64,000 nucleotides of DNA from Cyanobium sp. PLM2.Bin73. Lineage in GTDB: Bacteria; Cyanobacteriota; Cyanobacteriia; PCC-6307; Cyanobiaceae. The position numbers and the translations under genes were made by a program. Below, piece after piece: positions 18,336 to 28,132 of the stretch. The stretch is taken from NCBI GenBank assembly GCA_007694915.1, contig REEV01000066.1, positions 62,001 through 126,000 of the forward strand. Reading direction: 5' to 3'. Below the pieces are notes generated by a model. It was given only the letters and a program-made list of their open reading frames with translations. It searched no databases and was not told where the DNA came from. Each line of letters opens with the position of its first letter. Position 1 is the stretch's first letter.

Positions 18336-19865
18336 GTGACGACTGTGCCCTCAGCGCCCTCAGCTGTGACCTCAGAGGCGACGCCCCTCCCGGAGCGGCC
18401 CGACAAGCCTGAGGAGGCCTGCGGCGTCTATGGGGTGCTGGCGGCCGACCAGCCCGTGGCCAACCTGGCCTACTTCGGTCTCTACGCCCTCCAGCACCGC
18501 GGCCAGGAATCGGCCGGCATCGCCGTGTTCGACGACGACGGTGAGGTGCGTCTACACAAGGACATGGGTCTGGTGAGCCAGGTGTTCGACCAGGACGTGC
18601 TGGCGCGGCTGACGGGCTCCCTGGCCATCGGCCACAATCGCTACTCCACCACCGGCAGCAGCAAGGTGTGCAACGCCCAGCCGGTGTTGCTCAACAGCCG
18701 TCTGGGTCCCTTTGCCCTGGCCCACAACGGCAACCTGGTGAATGCCGCCGAGCTGCGCCATGAGCTGGCCGACCTGGCCAGTGAACTCACCTCCACCACC
18801 GATTCCGAGCTGATCGCCTTCGCCATCCAGCGGGCCGTCAATGACGGCCTCGACTGGGAGGCCGCCATCCGCGCTGCCGCCAGCCGCTGTCGCGGGGCCT
18901 TCAGCCTGGTGATCGGCACCCCCGAGGGCCTGTTCGCCCTGCGCGACGGCCACGGCATCCGGCCCCTGGTGTTCGGCCACCTGGGCGAGCAGGAGCAGGC
19001 CCGCTGGGTGGTGAGCAGCGAAACCTGCGGCCTCGACATCATCGGCGCCAGCTTCTGTGGTGATGTGCTCCCCGGCGAGCTGATCCACTTCCGCCTCCAC
19101 GACCCCGAACCCCGCCGCCTGCGCTGGTGTGACGAACCCACCAAGCTGTGCGTGTTCGAGATGATCTACTTCGCCCGGCCGGACAGCCGCTTCTTCGGCG
19201 AGTCGCTGTACAGCTACCGGGTGCGCATCGGCGAGGTGCTGGCTCGGGAAACCCCCGTGGCGGCCGACATCGTGATCGGCGTTCCTGATTCCGGCATCCC
19301 CGCCGCTATCGGCTATTCCCAGGCGAGCGGTATTCCCTTCGGCGACGGCCTGATCAAGAACCGCTATGTGGGCCGCACCTTCATCCAGCCCACCCAGGCG
19401 ATGCGCGAGGCCGGCATCCGCGTGAAGCTCAATCCCCTGCCCGACGTTCTCGCCGGCAAGCGGGTGGTGGTGATCGACGACTCGATCGTGCGTGGCACCA
19501 CCAGCCGCAAGCTGGTGGCCGCCCTGCGCGACGCCGGGGCCAGTGAGGTGCACATGCGCATCAGTTCGCCGCCCGTCACCCACCCCTGCTTCTACGGCAT
19601 CGACACCGACACCCAGGACCAGCTGATCGCCGCCCGCCTCACCCTCGCGGAAATTGCCGCCCATCTCGGCGTCGATTCGCTGGCCTACCTCAGCAAGGAG
19701 GGCATGCTGGAGGCCGCCCAGGCCCACTCCGGCAACTTCTGCACCGCCTGCTTCGACGGGGCCTATCCGATCGAGATGGACGAGGAGGTGCGTGCCAGCA
19801 AGCTGATGCTGGAGCCCTCGGGCCTGGCGGCCAACCGTCAGGCGCTTGCCTCCGCCGCCCGCTGA
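18336..19865 (+). CDS. purF: Amidophosphoribosyltransferase
   Basis: 509 residues from a GTG. Commits PRPP to purine synthesis. The N-terminal nucleophile is Cys29 in PEEACGVYGV, so a leader of about 28 residues is presumably removed, as in the Bacillus-type enzymes. The glutaminase part shows QHRGQESAGIAV and HNRYSTTGSS; the PRPP loop is VVVIDDSIVRGTTS. Cysteines CVFEMIYFARPDS and NFCTACFDG match positions that bind a 4Fe-4S cluster in this class. Convergent with the gyrA-like gene. Confidence 0.97.
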   Translation: MTTVPSAPSAVTSEATPLPERPDKPEEACGVYGVLAADQPVANLAYFGLYALQHRGQESAGIAVFDDDGEVRLHKDMGLVSQVFDQDVLARLTGSLAIGHNRYSTTGSSKVCNAQPVLLNSRLGPFALAHNGNLVNAAELRHELADLASELTSTTDSELIAFAIQRAVNDGLDWEAAIRAAASRCRGAFSLVIGTPEGLFALRDGHGIRPLVFGHLGEQEQARWVVSSETCGLDIIGASFCGDVLPGELIHFRLHDPEPRRLRWCDEPTKLCVFEMIYFARPDSRFFGESLYSYRVRIGEVLARETPVAADIVIGVPDSGIPAAIGYSQASGIPFGDGLIKNRYVGRTFIQPTQAMREAGIRVKLNPLPDVLAGKRVVVIDDSIVRGTTSRKLVAALRDAGASEVHMRISSPPVTHPCFYGIDTDTQDQLIAARLTLAEIAAHLGVDSLAYLSKEGMLEAAQAHSGNFCTACFDGAYPIEMDEEVRASKLMLEPSGLAANRQALASAAR

Positions 19866-19880
19866 CGCCTCACCTTCGGA

Positions 19881-22415
19881 TCACTCTCGGATCAGCGGCA
19901 CCAGGGCCTGCAGATCCTCCCGCTCCGCCAGGTTCAGGCTCACCCCGGGTCCGCCGGCGTCCTGGCCCTCCAGATCGGCAGGCTGCAGCCGGGCACTGCG
20001 GCCGCTGCTGAGCAGGGCCGCCACCAGCGGCGCTTCGGCGTCACAGAGGTCGGCCAGGTGGTCGTGGCGCTGGCTGAAGCGCAGGCCGATCTGGCCCAGA
20101 TCGCCGCGTCGGCAGAGGCGCAGCTGATCCACCCCCAGGCGTTTGATCCAGCCCCGGCGGCTGGCCAGCAGCACGGCCCCATCAGGCCCGCCCACACCAG
20201 CGGCACCCACCACCACTTCCCCCGGCAGCAGCCGCAGCAGCACCGGTCCCTGGGCCGCGCGGCCCATCAGCGGCAGGTTGGCCTCGTTCACCGCCAGCCG
20301 CAGCAGCCGGCCGGTGCTGCTGGCCACCACCAGTTCCCCCCCGTCCCGGCAGGGCAGCACACGGCTGAGCTGCACCCCTTCCTTCAGTTTCAGCACCGTG
20401 GCCGCCCGGCCCGAGAGCTCGCGGAACAGTTCCAGGGGCAGACGCTTGCAGCGACCGTCGCTGCTCAGCAGGCCCAGGCTGGTGATGGCCCCGCCAGGCC
20501 CTGCGGTGGCCCCTTCCTCTGCGGCGGCGGGCAGGGCCAGCAGCTGCACCACCGGGCTGCCGCCGAGGCTGTCGGGCAGGAAGCGCTCCAGCGAACCCGG
20601 CTGCTGGCCGGCAAATTCCCAGCGCAGCAGCGCCACCCGGCCATCGGCGCTGAAAGCCAGCACCTGGGGTTCGCTCTGCACCGGCAGGATCAGCCGCGCC
20701 GGCGCCGGGTGCTCGCCGGCCTCCGCCGCCACCTCCAGGTGCAGGCGGCCGAGGGTCTGGGGGGCCACGATCTTCACCGCGCCGTCGGCCTGGATCAGCA
20801 GCCGGGCATCACCGGCCAGGGCATCGAGGGCCTGGCGGCGCTGCAGTTCGGTGTTGGGGCGCTGGGCTGCGCTGCGCTGGGCCGTGAGCTCATCGCCCCC
20901 CTCCACCAGCCGGGTGCGCCGGGGGGTGGCGTAGCGCTTCCTGAGGGCCCGGAATTCGGCCACCAGGGTGTCCAGCAGGGTGGCGCGGTTGTCGAGAAGG
21001 TGGCGCAGCCGGGTGCGTTCCCGGCCCAGCTCCTCGGCCTCCTGCCGCAGGCTGTCCTGCTCCAGGGCGGTGAGGCGGCGCAGCGGCATGGCCAGCACCG
21101 CATCGGCCTGCCGCTCGCTCAGATCCAGATGCACCTGCAGGCTGGCCCGGGCGCTGGCGGCGTCGCGGGCCTCCTGGATCATGTCGATCACGCGGCGCAG
21201 GTCGTTGAGCGCCTTGATCAGACCCTCCACCACCTCCAGCCGGTCCGCGCACTTGCGCAGGGCATGGCGGGTGCGGCGCACCAATGTGTGCTCCCGGTAC
21301 TCCAGGAACCGCTGCAGCAGCTGCCGAAGGCTCAGCTGCACGGGCTGGCCGTCCACCAGCGCCAGCAGGATGGCCCCGAAGTTGCTCTGCAGGGCCGTGC
21401 GCCGCTGCAGATCGGCCAGCACCTGCTGGGGATCGGCGTCGCGGCGCAGCTCCACCACCACCCGCATGCCCTCACGGTCGCTCTCGTCGCGGATGTCGGC
21501 GATGCCGCCCAGGCGGCCCTCGTTCACCAGTTCCGCCAGCTTCTCGATCCAGCCCGCCTTGCTGAGCTGGTAGGGCAGCTCCGTCACCACCACGGCGCCA
21601 CGGCGGTGGCGGCCCTTGCCGGGCTGCACCTCTTCGATGTGGGCCACCCCCCGCATCGGGATGCTGCCGCGGCCGCTGAGGTAGGTGTCGCGCACGCCGC
21701 TGCCGGTGAGCACCTCGCCGCCGGTGGGAAAGTCGGGCCCCGGCACCAGGTGCAGCAGCTTCTCGTCGGAGAGCTCCGGATTGCGCACCAGGGCGATCAG
21801 GGCATCGACGACTTCACCGAGGTTGTGGGGCGGGATGCTGGTGGCCATGCCCACGGCGATGCCGCTGCAGCCGTTGAGCAGCAGGAAGGGCAGCTGGGCC
21901 GGCAGCACGGTGGGCTCCTGCTGGGAGCCGTCGAAGTTGGGCGCGAAATCAACCGTGTCGTCGCCGATCTCATCCAGCAGGGCCTGGTTGGCGATCGGGG
22001 CCAGCCGCGTTTCCGTGTAGCGCATGGCCGCCGGCGGGTCGTCGTCCACCGAGCCGAAGTTGCCGTGGCCATCCAGCAGGGGATGGCGGCTGGCGAAGGT
22101 CTGCACCAGCCGCACCAGGGCGTCGTAGACCGCCTGGTCGCCATGGGGGTGGTATTTGCCGAGCACGTCGCCCACCACGCGGGCGCATTTGCGGTAGGGG
22201 CGGTCGGGGGTGAGCCCCAGCTCGTGCATCGCAAAGAGGATGCGCCGCTGCACGGGTTTGAGGCCGTCGCGCACGTCGGGCAGGGCCCGTCCCACGATCA
22301 CGCTCATGGCGTATTCGAGGTAGGAGCGCTGCATCTCCTGATGCAGAGCGATCGGCTGAATCCGAGGGTCGTCCGGCCGCTCGCCGGATCGCTGTCCTGG
22401 TCGCTCCTCAGGCAT
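19881..22415 (-). CDS. Type IIA DNA topoisomerase A subunit (GyrA/ParC-like)
   Basis: 844 residues. The breakage-reunion domain is complete: [37 protein letters not shown] and the catalytic Tyr133 in [10 protein letters not shown]. The C-terminal beta-pinwheel is present, but I do not see the GyrA box (QRRGGKG), which suggests weak wrapping and a topoisomerase IV-like role. This matches the second gyrA-like gene that sits next to purF in picocyanobacteria. The ATG lies inside one arm of a 9-bp inverted repeat described separately. Confidence 0.9.
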   Translation of the reverse strand: MPEERPGQRSGERPDDPRIQPIALHQEMQRSYLEYAMSVIVGRALPDVRDGLKPVQRRILFAMHELGLTPDRPYRKCARVVGDVLGKYHPHGDQAVYDALVRLVQTFASRHPLLDGHGNFGSVDDDPPAAMRYTETRLAPIANQALLDEIGDDTVDFAPNFDGSQQEPTVLPAQLPFLLLNGCSGIAVGMATSIPPHNLGEVVDALIALVRNPELSDEKLLHLVPGPDFPTGGEVLTGSGVRDTYLSGRGSIPMRGVAHIEEVQPGKGRHRRGAVVVTELPYQLSKAGWIEKLAELVNEGRLGGIADIRDESDREGMRVVVELRRDADPQQVLADLQRRTALQSNFGAILLALVDGQPVQLSLRQLLQRFLEYREHTLVRRTRHALRKCADRLEVVEGLIKALNDLRRVIDMIQEARDAASARASLQVHLDLSERQADAVLAMPLRRLTALEQDSLRQEAEELGRERTRLRHLLDNRATLLDTLVAEFRALRKRYATPRRTRLVEGGDELTAQRSAAQRPNTELQRRQALDALAGDARLLIQADGAVKIVAPQTLGRLHLEVAAEAGEHPAPARLILPVQSEPQVLAFSADGRVALLRWEFAGQQPGSLERFLPDSLGGSPVVQLLALPAAAEEGATAGPGGAITSLGLLSSDGRCKRLPLELFRELSGRAATVLKLKEGVQLSRVLPCRDGGELVVASSTGRLLRLAVNEANLPLMGRAAQGPVLLRLLPGEVVVGAAGVGGPDGAVLLASRRGWIKRLGVDQLRLCRRGDLGQIGLRFSQRHDHLADLCDAEAPLVAALLSSGRSARLQPADLEGQDAGGPGVSLNLAEREDLQALVPLIRE

Positions 22416-22505
22416 CCGGTGCGGCGGTGGGAGGGCGAACTGTGGCGCTCAGCCTACCGATGCAGCCCAGACCCGCCGGTGGGCGGCGGCTGCCTGCCGG
22501 ATGCC
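22411..22505. promoter_or_regulatory. Inverted repeat pairing with the gyrA-like start codon
   Basis: GGCATCCGG at 22411-22419 and CCGGATGCC at 22497-22505 are perfect complements 77 nt apart. On the minus-strand transcript the later arm contains the ATG of the gyrA-like gene, and the earlier arm lies just after the TPR gene stop. If the two pair in RNA, the start codon is sequestered. This is a structural inference only. Confidence 0.4.
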
Positions 22506-22510
22506 GGGGT

Positions 22511-23392
22511 TCAGGGGGTGGCGTTGGCCTCGGCGCGCTCCACATCGGCGCGCAGCTCCTCCAGCTCGAGCAGGCGCTGGGTGGTGCGGCGCAGCTTCAC
22601 TCCCCAGAGCTGCTCCTCCTGGTGGCTGTCGAGCACGTAGTCGGGTTCGGAGGCGAGGGCCTTTCTGGCCAGCTCCAGGGCCTCCCGGCGACCCTCGGCG
22701 CCGCGCTCGAACAGGGCGGCGGCCAGGGCCAGGTTGGGCTCGGCGGCCTCCGGCTGGATCTGTAGCACCCGTCGCCAGTGGACGATCGCCTGGTCCACCT
22801 GGTCGAGTTCGTAGTGCACCAGGGCCTTGTTGTTGATGGCCTCCCAGAAGTCGCGCCGCAGGTCGGCCGCACGCGCGAAGGCCTCCAGGGCCTGGCGGGG
22901 CTGGTTCAGCAGGATGTGGGCATTGCCCACATCGAAGTAGGCGTTGGCATTGCGGGGGTCGCGGCGCAGCCCCTGGCGCAGCAGCTCCAGGCCCTCCGAG
23001 GGCCGGCCGTCGCGCAGGGCCAGCGAGCCCTGGGCGAACCAGATGCCGGCGTTGTCGGGATCGAGCTCCCGGGCCCGGGACAGCGACACTCCGGCGGCTT
23101 CGGTCTGGTTGCTGCGCAACTGGGACTCGGCCAGCAGTACCCAGCCGCGGGGATCGGCCGGCAGCAGCTGCACCGTGAGGGCCGCCAGCCGCGCCGCGTC
23201 CTCAGCCTGGCCCAGCTGCAGCAGCCTGGCCGCGGCCTGGGCGATGCCCAGCCCGGTGGCTTCCAGCGCCGGCCGCTGGGGTGTGTACACATAGGGCACC
23301 AAGGCCTGGGCCGCCGGCATGCCGCTGAGGCCGGTGCCGAGCGCCAGGAGCGGGAGGGTGCGCACCAAGGTGCGCCGCCAGCGCGACGGCAT
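22511..23392 (-). CDS. TPR-repeat protein, probably exported
   Basis: 293 residues. A hydrophobic N-terminus (about 9-30, ending AQALV) looks like a signal peptide. Several tetratricopeptide repeats follow, clearest in ALEAFARAADLRRDFWEAINNKALVHYELDQVDQAIVHWRR and NPDNAG/NAYFDVGNAHILL-type units. TPR solenoids mediate protein contacts; the partner is unknown. This gene keeps its place between gyrA-like and queG as in related genomes. Confidence 0.85.
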   Translation of the reverse strand: MPSRWRRTLVRTLPLLALGTGLSGMPAAQALVPYVYTPQRPALEATGLGIAQAAARLLQLGQAEDAARLAALTVQLLPADPRGWVLLAESQLRSNQTEAAGVSLSRARELDPDNAGIWFAQGSLALRDGRPSEGLELLRQGLRRDPRNANAYFDVGNAHILLNQPRQALEAFARAADLRRDFWEAINNKALVHYELDQVDQAIVHWRRVLQIQPEAAEPNLALAAALFERGAEGRREALELARKALASEPDYVLDSHQEEQLWGVKLRRTTQRLLELEELRADVERAEANATP

Positions 23393-23418
23393 TGAAACAA
23401 GTGGGAATTCAGCCCAGC

Positions 23419-24402
23419 CTAGGGATCCGCTTTCGCGTCACCCTCCAGAGCCGCGCGGATGTTGCGCCGCCACATCCAGGGCTTGATGCGCCGCAGGGCC
23501 GAGGCCCGCAGGCACTCGTCCCACTGCCCATCGCTCCAGCCCAGAGCCTCCTCCGCCCGCAGATCCAGCCACCAGGGGCGCGGCTGCAGATCCGCCTCGT
23601 CGCTGGCCTGCAGCGGCTGCCGGTTCCAGGGACAGGCCTCCTGGCAGAGGTCGCAGCCGGCCACCCAGCCCTGCAGCCGCTTGCGGATCGACGCCGGCAG
23701 CACGTCGTCGCGGTTTTCGATCGTGTGGAAGGCGATGCAGCGGCGGCTGTCCACCACGAAGGGTTCGCTGATGGCGCCGGTGGGGCAGGCGGGGATGCAG
23801 AGACTGCAGCTGCCGCAGAGGGATTGGGCCGGCCTGTCGGCCGGCAGCTCAAGGGTGGTGAGCAGGTGGCCGAGCAACAGCCAGGACCCCCGGCGGCGGT
23901 GAATCAGGTTGCCGTGCTTGCCGATCCAGCCCAGGCCCGCCTCCTCGGCCCAGGCCTTGTCCATCAGCGGTGCGCTGTCCACGCAGGCGCGCCAGCGCAC
24001 CGACTCCACCTGACCCTCCAGCCAGCTGCCCAGCTGCCGCAGCCGGCCATCGATCAGCCGGTGGTAGTCGCGGCCCCAGCCGTAGCGCGCCACCTTCAGC
24101 GATCCGGGTGCGGGCTGCTCGGCCACGTGGTAGTTGAGCCCCACCGCCAGCAGGCTGCGCACCCCCGGCAACAGGGTGTCCACCGCCCGCCGGCGCGGGT
24201 CGGCCATCCAGCCCATGGCGGCGTGATGCCCCCGCTGCAGCCAGCGCTCCAGGGCGGCGCTGCGCAGGGCCATCCTCCCGCTGCCCGGAACGGCGGCGAT
24301 GCCCACCGGATCGAAGCCCAGTCGGCGGGCCTCCTCCCGGAGCCTCCCCGCCAGCGCGCTGGCCGTGCCGGCAGTCACCCGTACAGTTCCTTCACTTCTC
24401 AT
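23419..24402 (-). CDS. queG: Epoxyqueuosine reductase
   Basis: 327 residues from ATG at 24402 (MRSEGTVRV); the longer track ORF runs antisense through the next gene. Catalyses the cobalamin-dependent last step of queuosine synthesis. Two 4Fe-4S motifs are visible, CGSCSLCIPACPTGAI and CDLCQEACPWN, together with the LNYHV and YGWGRDYH segments of the cobalamin/substrate domain. The length is slightly short of the usual 350 or so, within the family range. Confidence 0.93.
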   Translation of the reverse strand: MRSEGTVRVTAGTASALAGRLREEARRLGFDPVGIAAVPGSGRMALRSAALERWLQRGHHAAMGWMADPRRRAVDTLLPGVRSLLAVGLNYHVAEQPAPGSLKVARYGWGRDYHRLIDGRLRQLGSWLEGQVESVRWRACVDSAPLMDKAWAEEAGLGWIGKHGNLIHRRRGSWLLLGHLLTTLELPADRPAQSLCGSCSLCIPACPTGAISEPFVVDSRRCIAFHTIENRDDVLPASIRKRLQGWVAGCDLCQEACPWNRQPLQASDEADLQPRPWWLDLRAEEALGWSDGQWDECLRASALRRIKPWMWRRNIRAALEGDAKADP

Positions 24403-24412
24403 TCTATAACGC

Positions 24413-25087
24413 TTGACTTCAACGTCCGCCTCCTCGAGCCGCATCGCCCTGTTGCTGCGCTGGCTGGGTCTCACCCTTGTGGTGCTGATGGGGCTGCAGC
24501 TCACCGTCCTGCTGGTGAACTGGAACTGGGACCTGGAGCCCTTCCGCCAGGTGTTCCTCGACCGCCTCGTGGGCGAGGGCCCCATGGCGCTGGTGGGGCT
24601 GCTGCTGATGCTGATCGGCCAGCGGCTGGACGGGGCCACCGGCCGCACTCCCCTGCGCTGGCTGGCGGGGGTGATCGCCATCGTGCTGGCGATCGCCATG
24701 GTGGTGGCTGTGCCCCTGTCGCTGGCCAGCGAGTCGGCCCTGGCCGAGGAGGCCCAGCAGCAGGACGCGGCCATCGCCCAGCAGGCCATGCAGCTGGAGA
24801 TGCAGAAGCAGCAGGTGGAGGATCCCGGATTCGTGGATCAGCTGATCGCCGAGGCTGAGATGGAAGGCCGGATCCCCGCCGGGGCCAGCGATGAGGAGAA
24901 GAAACAGCGGGCCCGGGAGTTCATCGACACCCAGATCAAGCCCCAGCTCGAGCAGGCGGAGCAGCAGGTGGCTCAGGCCCGCTTCGGCCGCAACCTGGCT
25001 CTGCAGCAGCGTCGCTTCGGGGTCACCGGCCGCGCCGTGGCCCTGGCCATCGCCTTTGTGCTCGTGGCGGTGGTGGCCCTGGTCTGA
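24413..25087 (+). CDS. HpsJ-like membrane protein
   Basis: 224 residues from a TTG, 10 nt from the divergent queG start. Three to four hydrophobic helices (about 10-35, 55-70, 82-105 and the C-terminal 20 residues) flank a charged coiled-coil segment (EAQQQDAAIAQQAMQLEMQKQQ). The sequence resembles the cyanobacterial HpsJ family, named for a link to hormogonium polysaccharide in filamentous strains. In a unicellular picocyanobacterium the role is unknown; it keeps its place before DUF502. Confidence 0.7.
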   Translation: MTSTSASSSRIALLLRWLGLTLVVLMGLQLTVLLVNWNWDLEPFRQVFLDRLVGEGPMALVGLLLMLIGQRLDGATGRTPLRWLAGVIAIVLAIAMVVAVPLSLASESALAEEAQQQDAAIAQQAMQLEMQKQQVEDPGFVDQLIAEAEMEGRIPAGASDEEKKQRAREFIDTQIKPQLEQAEQQVAQARFGRNLALQQRRFGVTGRAVALAIAFVLVAVVALV

Positions 25088-25170
25088 TGGCCCTTGACCT
25101 GACGGTCGGGGCGGGGGGTCGGCTGGCTAGGTTGATCAACTGATCTGATGGCTAGAACGCGGGGTTTGCC

Positions 25171-25899
25171 TTGGTCCAGTCCAATCCCAGACCTGACCTG
25201 CCCCTGGGCGACCGTCTCCAGCAGGACCTCAAGAACGACCTGATCGCCGGTCTGCTGGTGGTGATCCCGCTGGCCACCACCATCTGGCTGGCCACCACGG
25301 TCAGCCGTTTCGTGCTGGCTTTCCTCACCACGATTCCCAAGCAGTTCAATCCCTTCAATACCCTCAATCCGCTCCTGCAGGAGCTGATCAACCTGGGGGT
25401 GGGTCTGCTGGTCCCCCTGCTCGGAATCCTGTTGATCGGGCTGATGGCCCGCAACATCGTGGGCCGCTGGTTGCTGGAATTCGGGGAGGGCACGCTGCTG
25501 CGGATCCCCCTGGCAGGGTCGGTCTACAAGACCCTCAAACAGCTCCTGGAAACTGTCCTGCAGGGCCAGTCCAGCCGCTTCCGCCGCGTTGTGCTGGTGG
25601 AGTATCCCCGCGAGGGGCTCTACGCGGTGGGTTTTGTCACCGGCACCGTGGGCACGGCCCTGCAGAGCGGTTTTGACGAGCCGATGCTGAGCGTGTTCAT
25701 CCCCACCGCTCCCAACCCCACCACCGGCTGGTACACGGTGCTGCCCGAGCGTCTGGTGAAAGACCTCGACCTGTCGGTGGAGGATGCTTTCCGCACGATC
25801 ATCTCCGCAGGCATCGTCACCTCCGACGAGCGTCCTGATCGCTCCAGCCGCAGCTTCTCCAGCCTGCTGGCCCAGCTGCGCGCCCCCCAGATGTCCTGA
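25171..25899 (+). CDS. DUF502 membrane protein
   Basis: 242 residues. Two membrane segments (about 24-48 and 72-95), with IAGLLVVIPLATTIW and the conserved GEGTLLRIPLAGSVYKTLKQLLETV, then VVLVEYPREGLYAVGFVTG and VFIPTAPNPTTGWYTVLP, all classic DUF502. Function unknown. The stop overlaps the nusB ATG (TGATG), so the three genes DUF502-nusB-ftsY look like one translationally coupled operon. Confidence 0.92.
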   Translation: MVQSNPRPDLPLGDRLQQDLKNDLIAGLLVVIPLATTIWLATTVSRFVLAFLTTIPKQFNPFNTLNPLLQELINLGVGLLVPLLGILLIGLMARNIVGRWLLEFGEGTLLRIPLAGSVYKTLKQLLETVLQGQSSRFRRVVLVEYPREGLYAVGFVTGTVGTALQSGFDEPMLSVFIPTAPNPTTGWYTVLPERLVKDLDLSVEDAFRTIISAGIVTSDERPDRSSRSFSSLLAQLRAPQMS

Positions 25900-26549
25900 T
25901 GTCCAGCCGCAGTCTTTCCCGCGAACTGGCCCTGCTGATGCTGGGCCAGACCAACGACCGCGGCCAGAGCGGCTCTGCGCGGCAGGGCGCCGGCTCCGAG
26001 CCGGCCCTCGACCGACTGCTGCACCAGGCCCTGGCCAGCCTCAGCCAGCACGTGCGCGAGTCGCTGGATCGCTCCGCCTCCGATCTGCAGACCGCGCAGC
26101 AGGAGCTCCTCGACAGTGAACTGCAGGACCAGGGTGCCCAGCAGCTGCCGCGGGTGCGCCAGCACCTCCAGCAGGGTCTGGCCGCCGCCGAACAGGCGCT
26201 CAACCGGCTGTCGGCCAGCCTGGAGCTGCCGCGCCTGCTGCTGCTTGCCGACCAGGAGGAGGTGCGCCGCGGCGCCGTGGAGCGCGCCCGGGCGGTGCTG
26301 CGCGACCGGGAGGACATCGACCGCCGCCTCGATGCGGTGATGGAGGGCTGGCGTCTGGGCCGGCTGCCGCGCATCGACCGCGACATCCTGCGCTTGGCGG
26401 TGGTGGACCTGGCCGAGTTCGCCACTCCCCCCGCCGTGGCCTGCAACGAGGCGGTGGAACTGGCCAACCGCTACAGCGATGAGCAGGGCCGGCGCATGAT
26501 CAACGGGGTGCTGCGCCGCTTCACCACGGCGGCAGGGAGCGGGGCCTGA
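25899..26549 (+). CDS. nusB: Transcription antitermination factor NusB
   Basis: 216 residues, longer than the 140-residue minimum because of an N-terminal helical extension typical of cyanobacteria. MSSRSLSRELALLMLGQ opens the fold and RIDRDILRLAVVDLAEF, NEAVELANRYSDEQGRRMINGVLRRF close it. NusB binds boxA RNA with S10 in rRNA antitermination. Both ends overlap neighbours by one base (TGATG). Confidence 0.94.
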   Translation: MSSRSLSRELALLMLGQTNDRGQSGSARQGAGSEPALDRLLHQALASLSQHVRESLDRSASDLQTAQQELLDSELQDQGAQQLPRVRQHLQQGLAAAEQALNRLSASLELPRLLLLADQEEVRRGAVERARAVLRDREDIDRRLDAVMEGWRLGRLPRIDRDILRLAVVDLAEFATPPAVACNEAVELANRYSDEQGRRMINGVLRRFTTAAGSGA

Positions 26550-28093
26550 TGGTGTTCGACTGGTTCCGCCGCCAGGCCGCGCCCGAGCCGGCCACTCCTG
26601 AGCAGGCCTCTGCCGCGCCGGCCGCTCCGGAGACGGCTGAGGCCAGGCCCGAGCCCGCTGCCCCTGAGCAGCCCGCTGCCCCTGAGCACCCCGCCGAGCC
26701 CCCCGAGCCCGCGTCCGCCAGCCCCCCATCCCAGGATGCGCTCGAGTGGGCCCGCCAGGCCTATGCCCGCCTCAAGGCCCAGCAGGAGGCCGCCCGCCTC
26801 CAGGACACCCAGCCGGCCCCTGAGCCAGCCGCTGCTCCTGAGCCGCCGCCCGCCCCCGAATCGCAGGCCGCCCCCGAGTCGCCACCTGCCCGGCCCGAGC
26901 CCGAGCCGTCCCAGGAGCCCGAGCGGCCCCCTGCCGCCGGTCCGTCGCTGCTGGAGCAGGCGGCCGCCCGCCGCGCCGAGCGCCAGCAGGCCCTCACCGC
27001 TCCAGCTGCTCCAGCCCCCAGCGAGCCGGCCTCCCCGGCCGGGCCGGCCGCGGCTGTGGCCGACAGCCCCGAGCCCCGGCTGGGGGCCTTCGATGACACT
27101 TTCACCTGGTCGGCCGAGGTGCTGGCGGCCCAGGGCCGGAGTCTCGATCAGGTGTCGCTGGAGGAGATCGACTGGCTGGGCCGGCTGCGCCAGGGCCTGG
27201 AGAAAACCCGCCGCGGCTTCGTCACCCAGCTGCTCGATACCCTCGGCGACGACCCCCTCAGCCCCGAGCTGCTCGACGACCTGGAAACCGCCCTGCTGCG
27301 GGCCGATGTGGGGGTGAGTGCCACCGACCGGGTGCTCGAGGCCCTGCGCCAGCGCCTTAATGAGGAGGTGGTGGACTCCGCCGAGGGGCTGCGCTTCCTC
27401 AAGGAGCAGCTGCGCGCCATCCTCGACGGCCCCATCGAGGCCAGTGCCGCATCCCTGCTGGCGCCCCAGAAGGGTCGCCTGAACGTGTGGCTGATGGTGG
27501 GCGTGAACGGCGTGGGCAAGACCACCACCCTCGGCAAGCTCGCCAACCTGGCCGTGCGGAGCGGTTACAGCTGCGTGATCGCCGCGGCCGACACCTTCCG
27601 GGCCGCCGCCGTGCAGCAGGTGCAGGCCTGGGGGGACCGCAGCCAGGTGCCCGTGATCGCCAACCCCAGCGCCAACGCCGATCCCGCCGCCGTCGTCTAC
27701 GACGCCATCGGTGCCGCCCAGGCCAAGGGCACCGAGCTGGTGCTGGTGGACACCGCCGGCCGCCTGCAGACGAAGCACAACCTGATGGAGGAGCTCAGCA
27801 AGGTGCGACGGATCATCGACAGGCTGGCCCCCGAGGCCGTCGTGGAATCCCTGCTGGTGCTCGATGCCAGCCAGGGCCAGAACGGCCTGCGGCAGGCCAT
27901 GGCCTTCGCCAGTGCCGCCGGCCTCACCGGGGTGGTGATCACCAAGCTCGATGGCAGCGCCCGCGGCGGCGTCGCCCTGGCGGTAGCCTCGGAGGCCGGA
28001 CTGCCGATCCGCTTCATCGGTGCCGGCGAGGGCATCCGAGACCTGCGACCCTTCAACAGCTTCGAATTCGTGGAAGCCCTGCTCGCCGGCTGA
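26549..28093 (+). CDS. ftsY: Signal recognition particle receptor FtsY
   Basis: 514 residues. The first 180 or so form a Pro/Ala/Glu-rich linker with near-repeats (PAAPEQPAAPEHPAEPPEP), preceded by MVFDWFRRQ, a likely membrane-contact helix. The NG GTPase domain follows: GVNGVGKTTTLGKLA (about 318), DTFRAAAVQQVQAW, DTAGRL and TKLDGSARGG. FtsY docks ribosome-SRP complexes at the membrane. The low-complexity linker is probably disordered and of clade-specific length. Confidence 0.97.
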   Translation: MVFDWFRRQAAPEPATPEQASAAPAAPETAEARPEPAAPEQPAAPEHPAEPPEPASASPPSQDALEWARQAYARLKAQQEAARLQDTQPAPEPAAAPEPPPAPESQAAPESPPARPEPEPSQEPERPPAAGPSLLEQAAARRAERQQALTAPAAPAPSEPASPAGPAAAVADSPEPRLGAFDDTFTWSAEVLAAQGRSLDQVSLEEIDWLGRLRQGLEKTRRGFVTQLLDTLGDDPLSPELLDDLETALLRADVGVSATDRVLEALRQRLNEEVVDSAEGLRFLKEQLRAILDGPIEASAASLLAPQKGRLNVWLMVGVNGVGKTTTLGKLANLAVRSGYSCVIAAADTFRAAAVQQVQAWGDRSQVPVIANPSANADPAAVVYDAIGAAQAKGTELVLVDTAGRLQTKHNLMEELSKVRRIIDRLAPEAVVESLLVLDASQGQNGLRQAMAFASAAGLTGVVITKLDGSARGGVALAVASEAGLPIRFIGAGEGIRDLRPFNSFEFVEALLAG

Positions 28094-28132
28094 GGGGAGA
28101 GCTCAACTCGCATTGGGCAGAACGCGGCTATC

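Noticed and set aside
20058-22640. 860-aa plus-strand ORF
   Set aside because: Antisense to the gyrA-like gene, which has intact catalytic motifs; composition is that of a shadow.
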